This document shows positions 43,601-54,097 of a DNA stretch of 64,000 nt, piece after piece. Position 1 is the first letter of the stretch. Every line of letters starts with the position of its first letter. Made by a program: the position numbers and the translations under genes. The notes under the pieces are model-generated. The model was not told the DNA's origin. It did not search any database and saw nothing but the letters and a program-made list of their open reading frames with translations. The stretch covers positions 20,927,504 through 20,991,503 of the forward strand of contig JAVHZZ010000003.1 of the NCBI GenBank assembly GCA_036250195.1. The letters run 5' to 3'. This DNA is from Mixophyes australis (Eukaryota > Chordata > Amphibia > Anura > Limnodynastidae).

Positions 43601-43958
43601 CCAAATATGAAGAAAAAATAATAAACCTCTATCCTCCTCTCTGCACTAGCGATTTTGGTTAGAGCAATTGCAAGAACAATATTGTATTCTCTGTCCCTGC
43701 TCTAATTAGCCTATGACTACACCCTGCTCTCTCCCTCTGTCAAATGGCGATGGATTGCTGTGGAGGCGTGTATTTATAAAGTTGAAGTATCGCGAGAACC
43801 GAGTCCCGAGATCCGACAACGTCACAATGACGTTCGGCCTCGATTTGGATTCGGAATGGGCGGGAGAGTACCGAGCTGCTCAGCTCGGTACTCGGATACC
43901 CAAAGTTCGGGTGGGTTCGGTTCTCGGAGAACCGGACCCGCCCATCTCTACTCTATGT

Positions 43959-45578
43959 CCACTCTGTTAGAACAACATCTCCCTCCTGCAGACCAGTGAC
44001 AGAGAGCACGATGATCATATATAGTTATGTATAAACACTCCAATTATTTTATCTGTACTTTCCCGCTCAGTAATACTCAGCCTTTGATATACACTATTAG
44101 GGAAATAGACGACAAGATTACAACAGCGATCTATCCAAACTCAGCAAGAAATGAGGCAAAACAGATACCCAAGTTTATTCCAAACCTAAACTAAGAGTAA
44201 CAAATGAGGTTAAGTTTGCGAGGGCTTTACCCGTTCCATTCATTAGTGTAATGAGGGGCTGTTATGGGGGTGGGGGGGGGGGGGGTCTAAGCCTCCCAAG
44301 CTTTTGGTACTTTGCTATTATCAACGTTTGCATGGTGTAAACTTTTCGCTGGGGATTGGATTGATCGTTTCCAGAATCTCGTCCTGCGAGGTTTCAGAGT
44401 AGATCTAAGCCTACGGCAGATACCTTGTAATGTAACAGATGAGTATACTATTGTACTTTTATCTTTGAATGTTGGAACCAACCTGTTTACTGGAGAAATA
44501 ATTTATTGCTCACTGAGGGCTGCCATATTTATGAGAAATTCCATCCCACCTTCCAAGTCAACTAATGTCAGAGTACATTCCTAGGTTATAAAGTGGAGAT
44601 ATGGGGGTCTAGTAATTGTCTGGAGCCCCAACTCGGTGATACAGGCCCAAGCGGGGCCTTCACTCAGTTTATGAAGGGGTCAATGTAGAAGAAATCTGCA
44701 TTGACCCCTTTCTCCACTTGTCTTATGGGAGGAACAGTTTTGGGTGTAGGCACCTTATTGCATTCAGAATTCATCACCTGATTGTCTGCGTGTCCCCTGT
44801 TTCCAAAAAGAACACTAGTTTAAGTGAAGCCCTAAGCTGAGGGCAATTAAAATTTTGTGCTATATTTCATCAGCACTGCATTAGGGGTTAAACATTTGGT
44901 GTCAGCCAGCCTATCACTCCTGGGAGGAGTGGTTTTCCAGGAGGGCATAAATTACATGGGAGATGGGGGCTGGCTCTCTCTTGTCCTGGATGCCAGATAC
45001 CTCCCTCCCGCCCGGCATAGCTAGTTATACTAAATTTAAGGCCTTGTCTTAGGACAAGGCACAGTGGGTAGGAGAGCAATGCAGTCAGCGGCTGATCGAA
45101 GGTACTACCGTTTAATTGGCTGCACGTCACTGCCCCTTTTGCAGTAACCTGACTCTTGGCCTCTGGGGCGGAGGATATCTGGTCGTATGCGACAATGTGA
45201 GTCCAGAAGGGGGCAGTCACGATGACGCCAAGTTAGTACCGACCAATCGTAAAGACTTGGGATCTGTAAAGTCTTGGGACAGCGGTATTGCTTCACCTTA
45301 CGCTGTATTGGTTTAAAGTTTAGTCGTTAGCTGACTGCTTCGCTCTCGTCGCCATTCAGAGTTTTAAAATAAAATTCTTCCACAAAATAAATACGCCCCT
45401 TTTGGCCAAACTTATATCTGGTGTCCGTTTCGTTATTTTTAGATAAGAGGTATTAAGTGTTTAATCATTAAGGTATAAGTGCAAGGATAAAAGGTATTAG
45501 CACTGAACATTTTATTTAGCCAGATCATCTAAATATTCACAGCATCAGGAGTTGAGTGGGATGTTTTGTGTGATTGAG
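43959..45578. other. Unassigned; possible LTR-like zone
   Basis: Between about 44870 and 45500 the sequence has GTTTTAAAATAAAATTC and AAAATAAATACGCCCC (AATAAA motifs) and then GGTGTCCGTTTCG, an arrangement reminiscent of an LTR R-U5 region. No second LTR, primer site or coding domain was found, so this stays unassigned. Confidence 0.25.
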
Positions 45579-48500
45579 GAAGCCACAGAGTGAGAGCAGG
45601 AGGGAGCAGGGTCCCCCAGCAGCACAGAGTATATCAGGAGATGATTGATGTGTTAGTGAGGACAGGGGCAGTGACAGGGGCAGTGACATGATGTGAGGAG
45701 GGGAATGGAGGCAGCAGGAAGTCACAGACTGAGAGTTATATAGTGGAAGGAGCAGGGTCCCCCAGCAGCACATAGTATATCAGGAGATGAGTGATGTGTT
45801 AGTGAGGACAGGGCTGCATGTGACAGGGGCAGTGACATGATGTGAGGAGGGGAATGGAGGCAGCAGGAAGTCACAGACTGAGAGTTATATAGTGGAAGGA
45901 GCAGGGTCCCCCAGCAGCACAGAGTATATCAGGAGATGAGTGATGTGTTAGTGAGGACAGGGCTGCATGTGACAGTGGCAGTGACATGATGTGAGGAGGG
46001 GAATGGAGGCAGCAGGAAGTCACAGACTGAGAGTTATATAGTGGAAGGAGCAGGGTCCCCCAGCAGCACAGAGTATATCAGGAGAGGAGTGATGTGTTAG
46101 TGAGCGCAGGGCTGCATGTGACAGTGGCAGTGACATGATGTGAGGAGGGGAATGGAGGCAGCAGGAAGCCACAGACTGAGAGTTATATAGTGGAAGGAGC
46201 AGGGTCCCCAGCAGCACAGAGTATATCAGGAGATGAGTGATGTGCTAGTGAGGACAGGGCTGCATTTGACAGGGGCAGTGACATGATGTGAGGAGGGAAT
46301 GGAGGCAGCAGGAAGTCACAGACTGAGAGTTATATAGTGGAAGGAGCAGGGTCCCCAGCAGCACAGAGTATATCAGGAGAGGAGTGATGTGTTAGTGAGG
46401 ACAGGGCTGCATGTGACAGGGGCAGTGACATGATGTGAGGAGAGGAATGGAGGCAGCAGGAAGCCACAGATTGAGAGTTATATAGTGGAAGGAGCAGGTT
46501 CCCCAGCAGCACAGAATATATAAGGAGATGAGTGATGTGCTAGTGGGGACAGGGCTGTATGTGACAGGGGCAGTGACATGATATGAGGAGGGGAATGGAG
46601 GCAGCAGGAAGTCACAGACTGAGAGTTATATAGTGGAAGGAGCAGGGTCCCCCAGCAGCACAGAGTATATCAGGAGATGAGTGATGTGTTAGTGAGGACA
46701 AGGGCAGTGACATGATGTGAGGAGGGAATTGAGGCAGCAGGAAGTCACAGACTGAGAGTTATATAGTGGAAGGAGCAGGGTCCCCCAGCAGCACAGAGTA
46801 AATCAGGAGATACGTGATGTGTTAGTGAGGACAGGGCTGCATGTGACAGGGGCAGTGACATGATGTGAGGTGGGGAATGGAGGCAGCAGGAAGCCACAGA
46901 CTGAGAGTTATATAGTGGAAGGAGCAGGGTCCCCAGCAGCACAAAGAATATCAGGAGATGAGTGATGTGTTAGTGAGGACAGGGCTGCATGTGACAGGGG
47001 CAGTGACATGATGTGAGGAGGGGAATGGAGGCAGCAGGAAGTCACAGACTGAGAGTTATATAGTGGAAGGAGCAGGGTCCCCAACAGCACACAGTATATA
47101 AGGAGGAGTGATGTGTTAGTGAGGACAGCGCTGCATGTGACAGGGGCAGTGACATGATGTGAGGAGGGGAATGGAGGCAGCAGGAAGCCACAGACTGAGA
47201 GTTATATAGTGGAAGGAGCAGGTTCCCCAGCAGCACAGAGTATATCAGGAGATGAGTGATGTGCTAGTGAGGACAGGGCTGTATGTGACAGGGGCAGTGA
47301 CATGATGTGAGGAGGGGAATGGAGGCAGCAGGAAGTCACAGACTGAGAGTTATATAGTGGAAGGAGCAGGGTCCCCAGCAGCACAGAGTATATCAGGAGA
47401 TGAGTGATGTGTTAGTGAGGACAGGGCTGCATGTGACAGGGGCAGTGACATGATGTGAGGAGGGGAATGGAGGCAGCAGGAAGTCACAGACTGAGAGTTA
47501 TATAGTGGAAGGAGCAGGGTCCCCAGCAGCACAGAGTATATCAGGAGAGGAGTGATGTGTTAGTGAGGACAGCGCTGTATGTGACAGGGGCAGTGCCATG
47601 ATGTGAGGAGGGGAATGGAGGCAGCAGGAACCCACAGACTGAGAGTTATATAGTGGAAAGAGCAGGGTCCCCAGCAGCACAGAGTATATCAGGAGATGAG
47701 TGATGTGTTAGTGAGGACAGGGCTGCATGTGACAGGGGCAGTGACATGATGTGAGGAGGGGAATGGAGGCAGCAGGAAGTCACAGACTGAGAGTTTTATA
47801 GTGGAAGGAACAGGGTCCCCAGCAGCACATAGTATATCAGGAGAGGAGTGATGTGTTAGTGAGGACAGGGCTGCATGTGACAGGGGTAGTGACATGATGT
47901 GAGGAGGGGAATGGAGGCAGCAGGAAGCCACAGACTGAGAGTTATATAGTGGAAGGAGCAGGGTCCCCAGCAGCACAGAGTATATCAGGAGATGAGTGAT
48001 GTGTTAGTGAGGACAGGACTACATGTGACAGGGGCAGTGACATGATGTGAGGAGGGGAATGGAGGCAGCAGGAAGTCACAGACTGAGAGTTATATCATAC
48101 TTGCCAACTCTCCCATATTGTCCGGGAGACTCCCGCATTTTGCGAGAGTCTCCCGGACGAGTGTGGCAATCTCCCTGATAGGAAGGGGGAAAAATTTAGT
48201 TTAAACGCCGCGATTCACCCGGAATCGCGGCGTTTAGCCCCGCCCCCACTGTAAAATGACGCGATTTGCGTCATTCCGTCACGGGGGCGGGGCCAAAATG
48301 ACACGATTTCGCAGCCCCGCCCCCTGCACGCCCACGTCCCAGCCGGCATCTCCCGGAAAAAGAAAAAAAAATGTTGGCAAGTATGAGTTATATAGTGGAA
48401 GGAGCAGGGTCCCCAGCAGCACATAGTATATCAGGAGAGGAGTGATGTGTTAGTGAGGACAGCGCTGCATGTGACAGGGGCAGTGCCATGATGTGAGGAG

Positions 48501-49288
48501 GGGAATGGAGGCAGCAGGAAGCCACAGACTGAGAGTTATATAGTGGAAGGAGCAGGGTCCCCAGCAGCACAGATTATATCAGGAGATGAGTGATGTGTTA
48601 GTGAGGACAGGGCTGCATGTGACAGGGGCAGTGACATGATATGAGGAGGGGAATGGAGGCAGCAGGAAGTCACAGACTGAGAGTTATATAGTGGAAGGAG
48701 CAGGGTCCCCAGCAGCACAGAGTATATCAGGAGATGAGTGATGTGTTAGTGAGGACAGGGCTGCATGTGACAGGGGCAGTGCCATGATGTGAGGAGGGGA
48801 ATGGAGGCAGCAGGAAGCCACAGACTGAGAGTTATATAGTGGAAGAAGCAGGGTCCCCAGCAGCACAGAGTATATCAGGAGATGAGTGATTATCTAGTGA
48901 GGACAGGGCTGTATGTGACAGGGGCAGTGACATGGTGTGAGGAGGGGAATGGAGGCAGCAGGAAGTCACAGACTGAGAGTTATATAGTGGAAGGAGCAGG
49001 GTCCCCTGCAGCACAGAGTATATCAGGAGATTAGTGATGTGTTAGTGAGGACAGGGCTGCATGTGACAGGGGCAGTGATATGATGTGAGGAGGGGAATGG
49101 AGACAGCAGGAAATCACAGACTGAGAGTTATATAGTGGAAGGAGCAGGGTCCCCAGCAGCACAGAGTATATCAGGAGATGAGTGATGTGTTAGTGAGGAC
49201 AGGGCTGAATGTGACAGGGGCAGTGACATGATGTGAGGAGGGGAATGGAGACAGCAGGAAGTCACAGACTGAGAGTTATATAGTGGAG
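45579..49288 (+). repeat. 148-bp tandem array, about 23 units
   Basis: The unit includes GAGAGTTATATAGTGGAAGG, AGCAGCACAGAGTATATCAG and GTGACATGATGTGAGGAGGG. The most regular part is 47042-48090, continuing at 48386-49288 after the inserted MITE copy D. The first unit is the most diverged. Repeated 60-codon frames on the minus strand (MLLGTLLLPLYNSQS type) recur every 148 bp and are not genes. Confidence 0.95.
48096..48385. mobile_element. CATACTTGCC hAT MITE, copy D, inside the 148-bp array
   Basis: This 290-bp element has complete ends and an exact duplication AGTTATAT (48088-48095 and 48386-48393). The duplication is made from the array unit GAGAGTTATATAGTGG. Its sequence is nearly identical to copy E, pointing to a recent common source. 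Confidence 0.95.
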
Positions 49289-49905
49289 TTCATACATCCA
49301 ACAAGTTGAGCTATGTTGTATGCAGCTTAGCCATTATTTGCGCTGCTCAGCTCCCCGGGGACACTGTATGCAAGCGGTAAGTATCTGTTGTCAGACTATT
49401 GTCACTGTGCTTGTGTGAGCCGACATGCTGGTCTTCCAGTACTGTATTTCCCGGCTCATATGTGTGAACGAGCCATTGTTTGTACAGTACATTCTGAGAA
49501 ACTATATTCACTTTCACCCCTGCTCATTATAAGGGTACAGCAGATGCAATTAACTAAAGTTTTCCAAAAACTCTCCCTGACGGAGTCTCCGAACATTTTA
49601 TTGTTCCGCTGTGATCCTGATCTTCTTGGAAATAAGAGATAATAATCGATTCTTTTTTTCCCTGGTAGAAGGTTTTGCAATGTGTGATGTTATTCTCTGC
49701 AGTCAGGAGTGAGTGTGACAGACTGTGATTGTCTCCAGCTTCAAGATGACAGTGAGCAATATTTATACATTATATTCGGTTAATGGGTCTTTCATCTGCG
49801 GTGCATCTGTTAGTCTGTAGTATCTCTGCTTTGCCTTAAATTTGTTTAAGATAGATTTATCCAAAGTGGCCGGTAAACTATAAATTCAGAGTTTTTAATC
49901 TACAC
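49289..49905. other. Unassigned intronic sequence
   Basis: No element, exon or RNA was recognised between the 148-bp array and the MITE stub. Confidence 0.45.
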
Positions 49906-49960
49906 CATACTTCTCCAATCTCCCGGAATTTCCGGACCATTCTCCCGCATCCTGCTCAGA
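49906..49960. mobile_element. CATACTTGCC MITE, 5' stub
   Basis: About 55 bp matching the left end of the family (CATACTTCTCCAATCTCCCG, then TCTCCCGCATCCTGC) directly abuts the non-autonomous hAT that starts near 49961. The remainder is missing. Confidence 0.6.
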
Positions 49961-50752
49961 ATGGAATGCATGCTCACTGACCCTTGGTTTTGGATCTGGA
50001 TTAACTTTGTGTTTTGGATCCCAATTTTTTCTAAAATCCCTATTTTTGTTTTGCTTAAATCACATAAATTGGCTCTTTTCTTGTTCCTACATTATTATTA
50101 ACCTCAATAACATTAATTTCCAGTCACTTCCAGTCAATTTTTGTCAAGTGATAAGAACACCGCTACCCCTGTTTCTGTGTGAGCAATGTCACTGGAGACT
50201 GGAGAGTGACAAGAACAATGCTACTCCTTCTGTTTCTGTATGAGCAATGTCACTGGAGACCTGAGAGTGACAAGAACACTGCTACTCCTTCTGTTTCTGT
50301 GTGAGCAATGTCACTGGAGACTGGAGAGTGACAAGAACAATGCTACTCCTTCTGTTTCTGTATGAGCAATGTCACTGGAGACTGGAGAGTGACAAGAACA
50401 CTGCTACCCCTGTTTCTGTGTGAGCATTGTCACTGGAGACTGGAGAGTGACAAGAACACTGCTACTCCTTCTGTTTCTGTGTGAGCAATGGCACTGAGCA
50501 ATGGTACTGTAGAATGGAGAGTGACAAGAGCACTGCTACCCCTGTTTCTGTGTGAGCAATGGCGCTGGATCTCCTGGGGAGGGAGGTACTTATGGAATCC
50601 AAAACCCGCGAGAACCGACAACGCAACAATGACATTTTGCCTCCATTCATATCCGAGGACGCGCGAAAGTACCAAGCCGGCTCGTGAGCCTACTCGGATG
50701 CCCTAAGTTCGGGTGGGTTCGGTTTTCAGAAAACCAAGCCTGAGCATCTCTA
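49961..50752 (-). mobile_element. Non-autonomous relative of the TAGAGATG hAT group
   Basis: The high-coordinate end, read inward, begins TAGAGATGCTCAGGCTTGG and then carries the motif GAACCCACCCGAACTT, also found at the 5' end of the full hAT. The other end keeps the CTCACTGACC and GGTTTTGG motifs of its 3' end, with the terminal bases eroded. Nothing of the transposase remains. The middle is a 61-bp minisatellite. No clean target duplication was found, so the left border is approximate. Confidence 0.75.
50130..50565 (+). repeat. 61-bp minisatellite inside a non-autonomous hAT
   Basis: GTGACAAGAACA recurs at about 50206, 50267, 50328, 50389, 50447 and 50520. The period is therefore 61 bp, with one unit short by 3 bp and the last degraded. 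Units contain CTGTTTCTGTGTGAGCAATG and CACTGGAGACTGGAGA. The sequence is unrelated to the 100-bp array of the full element. Confidence 0.85.
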
Positions 50753-50822
50753 TTCTGCAGGCTAAAACATGTGCGCTCCCATGTCTAGCCACAAGGGGGC
50801 ACTCTTCCATTGGACTCATTGG

Positions 50823-51041
50823 GGGCGTATTCAATTGTTAGCGTTAATGCTAACAAACGAGCGCTCAAAAAATCTTACCGTTAATACGGTAATTACTCGC
50901 GGAATTTCAGCTCGCCGCTCAGCTGAAATTCCGCGAGTAAACTACCGTATTAACGCTTTTCGCGCGCAATATTACTGTATAAACGGTAATATTTTTTGAG
51001 CGCTCGTTTTTCAGCGTTAACGCTGACAATTGAATACGCCC
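50823..51041. mobile_element. Foldback MITE with CATTGG flanks
   Basis: The ends GGGCGTATTCAATTG and CAATTGAATACGCCC enclose a long hairpin with matched GAGCGCTC and TTCCGCGAGTAA blocks around a centre near 50925. CATTGG flanks both sides (50817-50822 and 51042-51047), although the terminal Gs make the exact border ambiguous. Confidence 0.85.
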
Positions 51042-51503
51042 CATTGGCTGGTAGTTTTAGTTGTGAGACCAGAAATTCTATTTCGCTACATTCTAAAATT
51101 ATTTAATTTATAAGTTTCTTTTATCCCACGTTTAGGTGCCTCATGTAGCATAAATCATTGTCATCATCAATTTTCCAATGAGAATAAATATTCCCCTAAA
51201 ACACCTCATGCCTGGGTCACGTGTCTCACTGCGGGGGTGGGAGCACTGATGAGAGACAGATAGTGCAGGAGCCAATCAGAATTAATCAGATGTACTCGGA
51301 TTCGCTGCCGAACTGTCACTCATATACAGTACTGGAGAACTCTGCTCGTGTGGCAGTTTCATGAGACTAAGCCAGCCTGTTCTGTTTAAAGACAGGTCCT
51401 CCTCGCTGGTGCAACCTGCCCGGCCCTCAGGGCCGTCTCAGTGGCAGCACAAGGGGGTAACTTGCTGGCCCTGGCACCCTGCTCTTGTTACCTTCCTCTA
51501 GAT

Positions 51504-52155
51504 CAGAGATGTCCAAACTCAGTCCTCAAGGGCTGCCAACAGTTCAGGTTTTCAGGATTTCTTCAATCATGCAGAGGTGCAGGGCCGTCTCTTCCATAGG
51601 GCACAATGGGCAGGTGCCCGGGGGGCCTGCAGCCTAGGGGGCCCGTCAGAGGCAGCTAAAAAAAAAAAGTTCCTGGAAAAAAAGAAGTAGAAAATACTTA
51701 CCGTGCTCTCAGCTGGCGATCCGGCTCCCTCCCTGGTCTCCTCCTCCGTGCGGCGCTCGCAGTGCATGTCGGGTGTGAGGTCATCACGCCCGCCCGACAT
51801 CCATTGCGGAGCGCGACGGAGGAGGAGACCAGGGAGAGAGCCGGATCGCCAGCTGAGAGCAAGGTAAGTATTTTCTTCTTCTTTTTTTCAGGAACTTTTT
51901 TTTTTAGCTGCCTCTGACGGGCCCCCTGGGCTGCAGGGCCCATATATATATAATCATTTTTTTTATTTTTTTTTATATATATAGGGGCCCCGGTGCACTG
52001 CTTTGCCCGGGAGCCCCAAATGTTGTTAAGAGGGCCCTGCAGAGGTGAGTTAATCTTTTTGGCTGGCTCAGTAATCATCCCACCTGTTTCTACAGACAGA
52101 AACCAGAAAACATGACCTGCTGGTAGCCCTTGAGAGTTGAGTTTGGACACCTCTG
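51504..52155. mobile_element. hAT MITE related to the 2140 element, split by a second insertion
   Basis: The outer ends CAGAGATGTCCAAACTCAG and its counterpart at 52137-52155 are flanked by CTCTAGAT and CTCTACAT, a 7 of 8 match. Without the nested 460-bp element and its duplication, the length is about 184 bp, close to the 188 bp of the family member at 2140. The CCTCA-GGGCT core is shared. Confidence 0.82.
51580..52039. mobile_element. 460-bp hAT MITE nested in another MITE
   Basis: The ends CAGGGCCG and GGCCCTG are flanked by an exact 8-bp duplication CAGAGGTG (51572-51579 and 52040-52047). The interior is one large imperfect hairpin: the GGCAGCTAAAAAA and AGCTGGCGATCCGGCTC blocks on the left are mirrored on the right around a centre near 51785. 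It was inserted after the host MITE. Confidence 0.9.
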
Positions 52156-52639
52156 CTCTACATGGTTATAAAGAGGGAAAAAGGACACGACAGCTTATTG
52201 GCTTCAAAAGTGGAGAACATGTCACCATATCAAGACTTATTATTATATATTATTATCTCTCTTCAGCCGCACTAGTATTGTCCATTGCACAGTGGCCGGT
52301 CAGCTTCAAGGGGATTAAAGCACAGGGCTGGAAGATATTGTTCAATTGGCTCGTGTTAGAGTTATGCAAGGACCGACGGCTAAATATGTCTGCAGAATGA
52401 GCAGTAGACTGTGAATCTATCAATATATTATATATTATCATTATAACATAATGGTATAGGGGATTGATCGTGACATGATATTATATGGGGGATAATATGA
52501 GGGGATTATTTTTGATATGGGGGGGATTGATGACATGAAAATGATGACAGGTCACAAAAGACAAGGGCCCTCCATAGAAATTTTGGGGCCCCCTTTAAAA
52601 ATATTGGGGGGAGGGGGGGGTTACAATTTCTAGTTGACC

Positions 52640-52755
52640 CCTTGGAAAATAAGAGTACAGATTGCCTAAGCAACAGGTGACAAGTCCCAGCATGCACTGC
52701 CAACCTGTCTGTCAGGCATTTGTAGTTCCACAAGGTAGTTCCACAAGAGCAACGT
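52640..52755. mobile_element. GCATGCTGGGACTTGT-type MITE, partial
   Basis: GTGACAAGTCCCAGCATGCA followed by GGCATTTGTAGTTCCACAAG matches the family seen at 59690-59830. The terminal GTAGTTCCACAAG is duplicated. The borders are unresolved. Confidence 0.55.
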
Positions 52756-52901
52756 TGAACAAAATGAAAAAAGAAACTGTCCCCGCTGATTGTATTTACA
52801 GCACTTTGCATCCCTAAATATACAAAAATAATAATTATTATTCAAATTAACTGAGCAAATGACATTAACATTACAACAGACCTTAAATACAAGTTCTTAT
52901 G

Positions 52902-53211
52902 CATACTTGCCAACTCTCCCGGATTGTCCGGGAGACTCCCGCATTTTGCGAGAGTCTCCCGGACGAGTGTGGCAATCTCCCTGATAGGAAGGGGGAAAAA
53001 TTTAGTTTAAACGCCGCGATTCACCCGGAATCGCGGCGTTTCGCCCGGAATCGCGGCGTTTCGCCCCGCCCCCACTGTAAAATGACGCGATTTGCGTCAT
53101 TCCGTCACGGGGGCGGGGCCAAAATGACGCGATTTCGCAGCCCCGCCCCCTGCACGCCCACGTCCCAGCCGGCATCTCCCGGAAAAAGAAAAAAAAATGT
53201 TGGCAAGTATG
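52902..53211. mobile_element. CATACTTGCC hAT MITE, copy E
   Basis: This 310-bp element has an exact duplication TTCTTATG (52894-52901 and 53212-53219). It differs from copy D mainly by one extra 20-bp tandem unit (the CGCCCGGAATCGCGG block near 53040) and a few substitutions. Confidence 0.95.
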
Positions 53212-53685
53212 TTCTTATGTCTTGTTTTAAAACTCACAAATTTCTGTTTAAAGGTCCTCTAATCATAACATTTGAAGCCTATATTACACTATCTATCTAT
53301 TCTATAACAGACTTACAGACAGGAAGTCTGGACATTCTAAAAAGTACACCCTCCCCCATTACCAGACCTCTATCTGAACCACTGTCTGTTCTGATAAGTA
53401 ACTGAAACTTTTACATATATATTTTTGAATGTTCATTGTAGCTATTTTATATAACAGAACCTGTATCTTAGTGACTACCAATGTGAATTTAAAGAAGACT
53501 ACTCAGAAACACGCAAGTGAATTGCTCTTTAGAAGACGCTGAGTCCTTGGCGTGGAAATGATACCTGCACAAAATTACATTAAAAACACCACTAAGCTTT
53601 ATAGTGAGCGCATTGTCCTGCAATAGACTGACAGTCGGAACGTTTAAGGAACCATAACCAAACAAAACATAATCTTATTATAAAA

Positions 53686-54087
53686 CAAGTTAACCCGTGC
53701 ATGATACTCATGCATTCTAGTCAAATCAAGCTACTTAAGGTGTTAAAAAGGTTCTTGTCATGCATTTGGGCCTAGCCCAGGCCTCCTCAGGGGAAGAGGG
53801 TTACTTCCCGACGCAAGCGCCCTTTTTTAACGTGGTTTTGTCCACATGTCACCACCTCATCATTTTTCTCCATCACCTCATCCTTCATCTTCATCGCCAC
53901 ATCCTTCATCAAGCTACTTAAGGTGTTAAAAACTCTCCACTGTCACCCCCGGCAACCACCAACCACTCCCAACTGTCACTTCTCCTTCAAGAAATATATA
54001 GGTCAGTGTATAACTCTGCCCAGCAGGTGGCGCTGCAGCTTGGTTGTTTTTTTTTGCACACACGCCACTAGGCATTTATATAGTAGA
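53686..54087 (-). mobile_element. Helitron-like non-autonomous element, copy 2
   Basis: On the minus strand this starts TCTACTATATAAATGCC, passes through a conserved GCGCCACCTGCTGGGCAGAG block, and ends with the hairpin GCATGA-GTA-TCATGC followed by ACGGGTTAACTTG. It again sits between A and T. The middle is shorter than in copy 1 and contains CATCACCTCAT-type repeats around 53850-53910. A second partial TCAAGCTACTTAAGG segment lies near 53908. Confidence 0.55.
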
Positions 54088-54097
54088 TGTTATGTCA

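Larger units (their letters stand above)
41153..43950 (-). mobile_element. Internally deleted hAT copy, inverted relative to the full one
   Basis: The 2798-bp element has the same ends as the 5.86-kb copy and is flanked by an exact 8-bp target-site duplication, CTCTATGT (41145-41152 and 43951-43958). It retains the 5' end, palindrome, TATA motif, eleven 100-bp units and the first about 200 transposase codons. It then jumps to the 3' subterminal repeats. The junction near 41880-41890 falls in GATGAT-type sequence present on both sides of the deletion, suggesting repair by microhomology. It is non-autonomous. Confidence 0.95.

Noticed and set aside
45537..49014. Repeated 60-codon minus-strand frames with similar sequence as a gene family
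   Set aside because: Their spacing equals the 148-bp array unit. They end where the frame rotates into stops.
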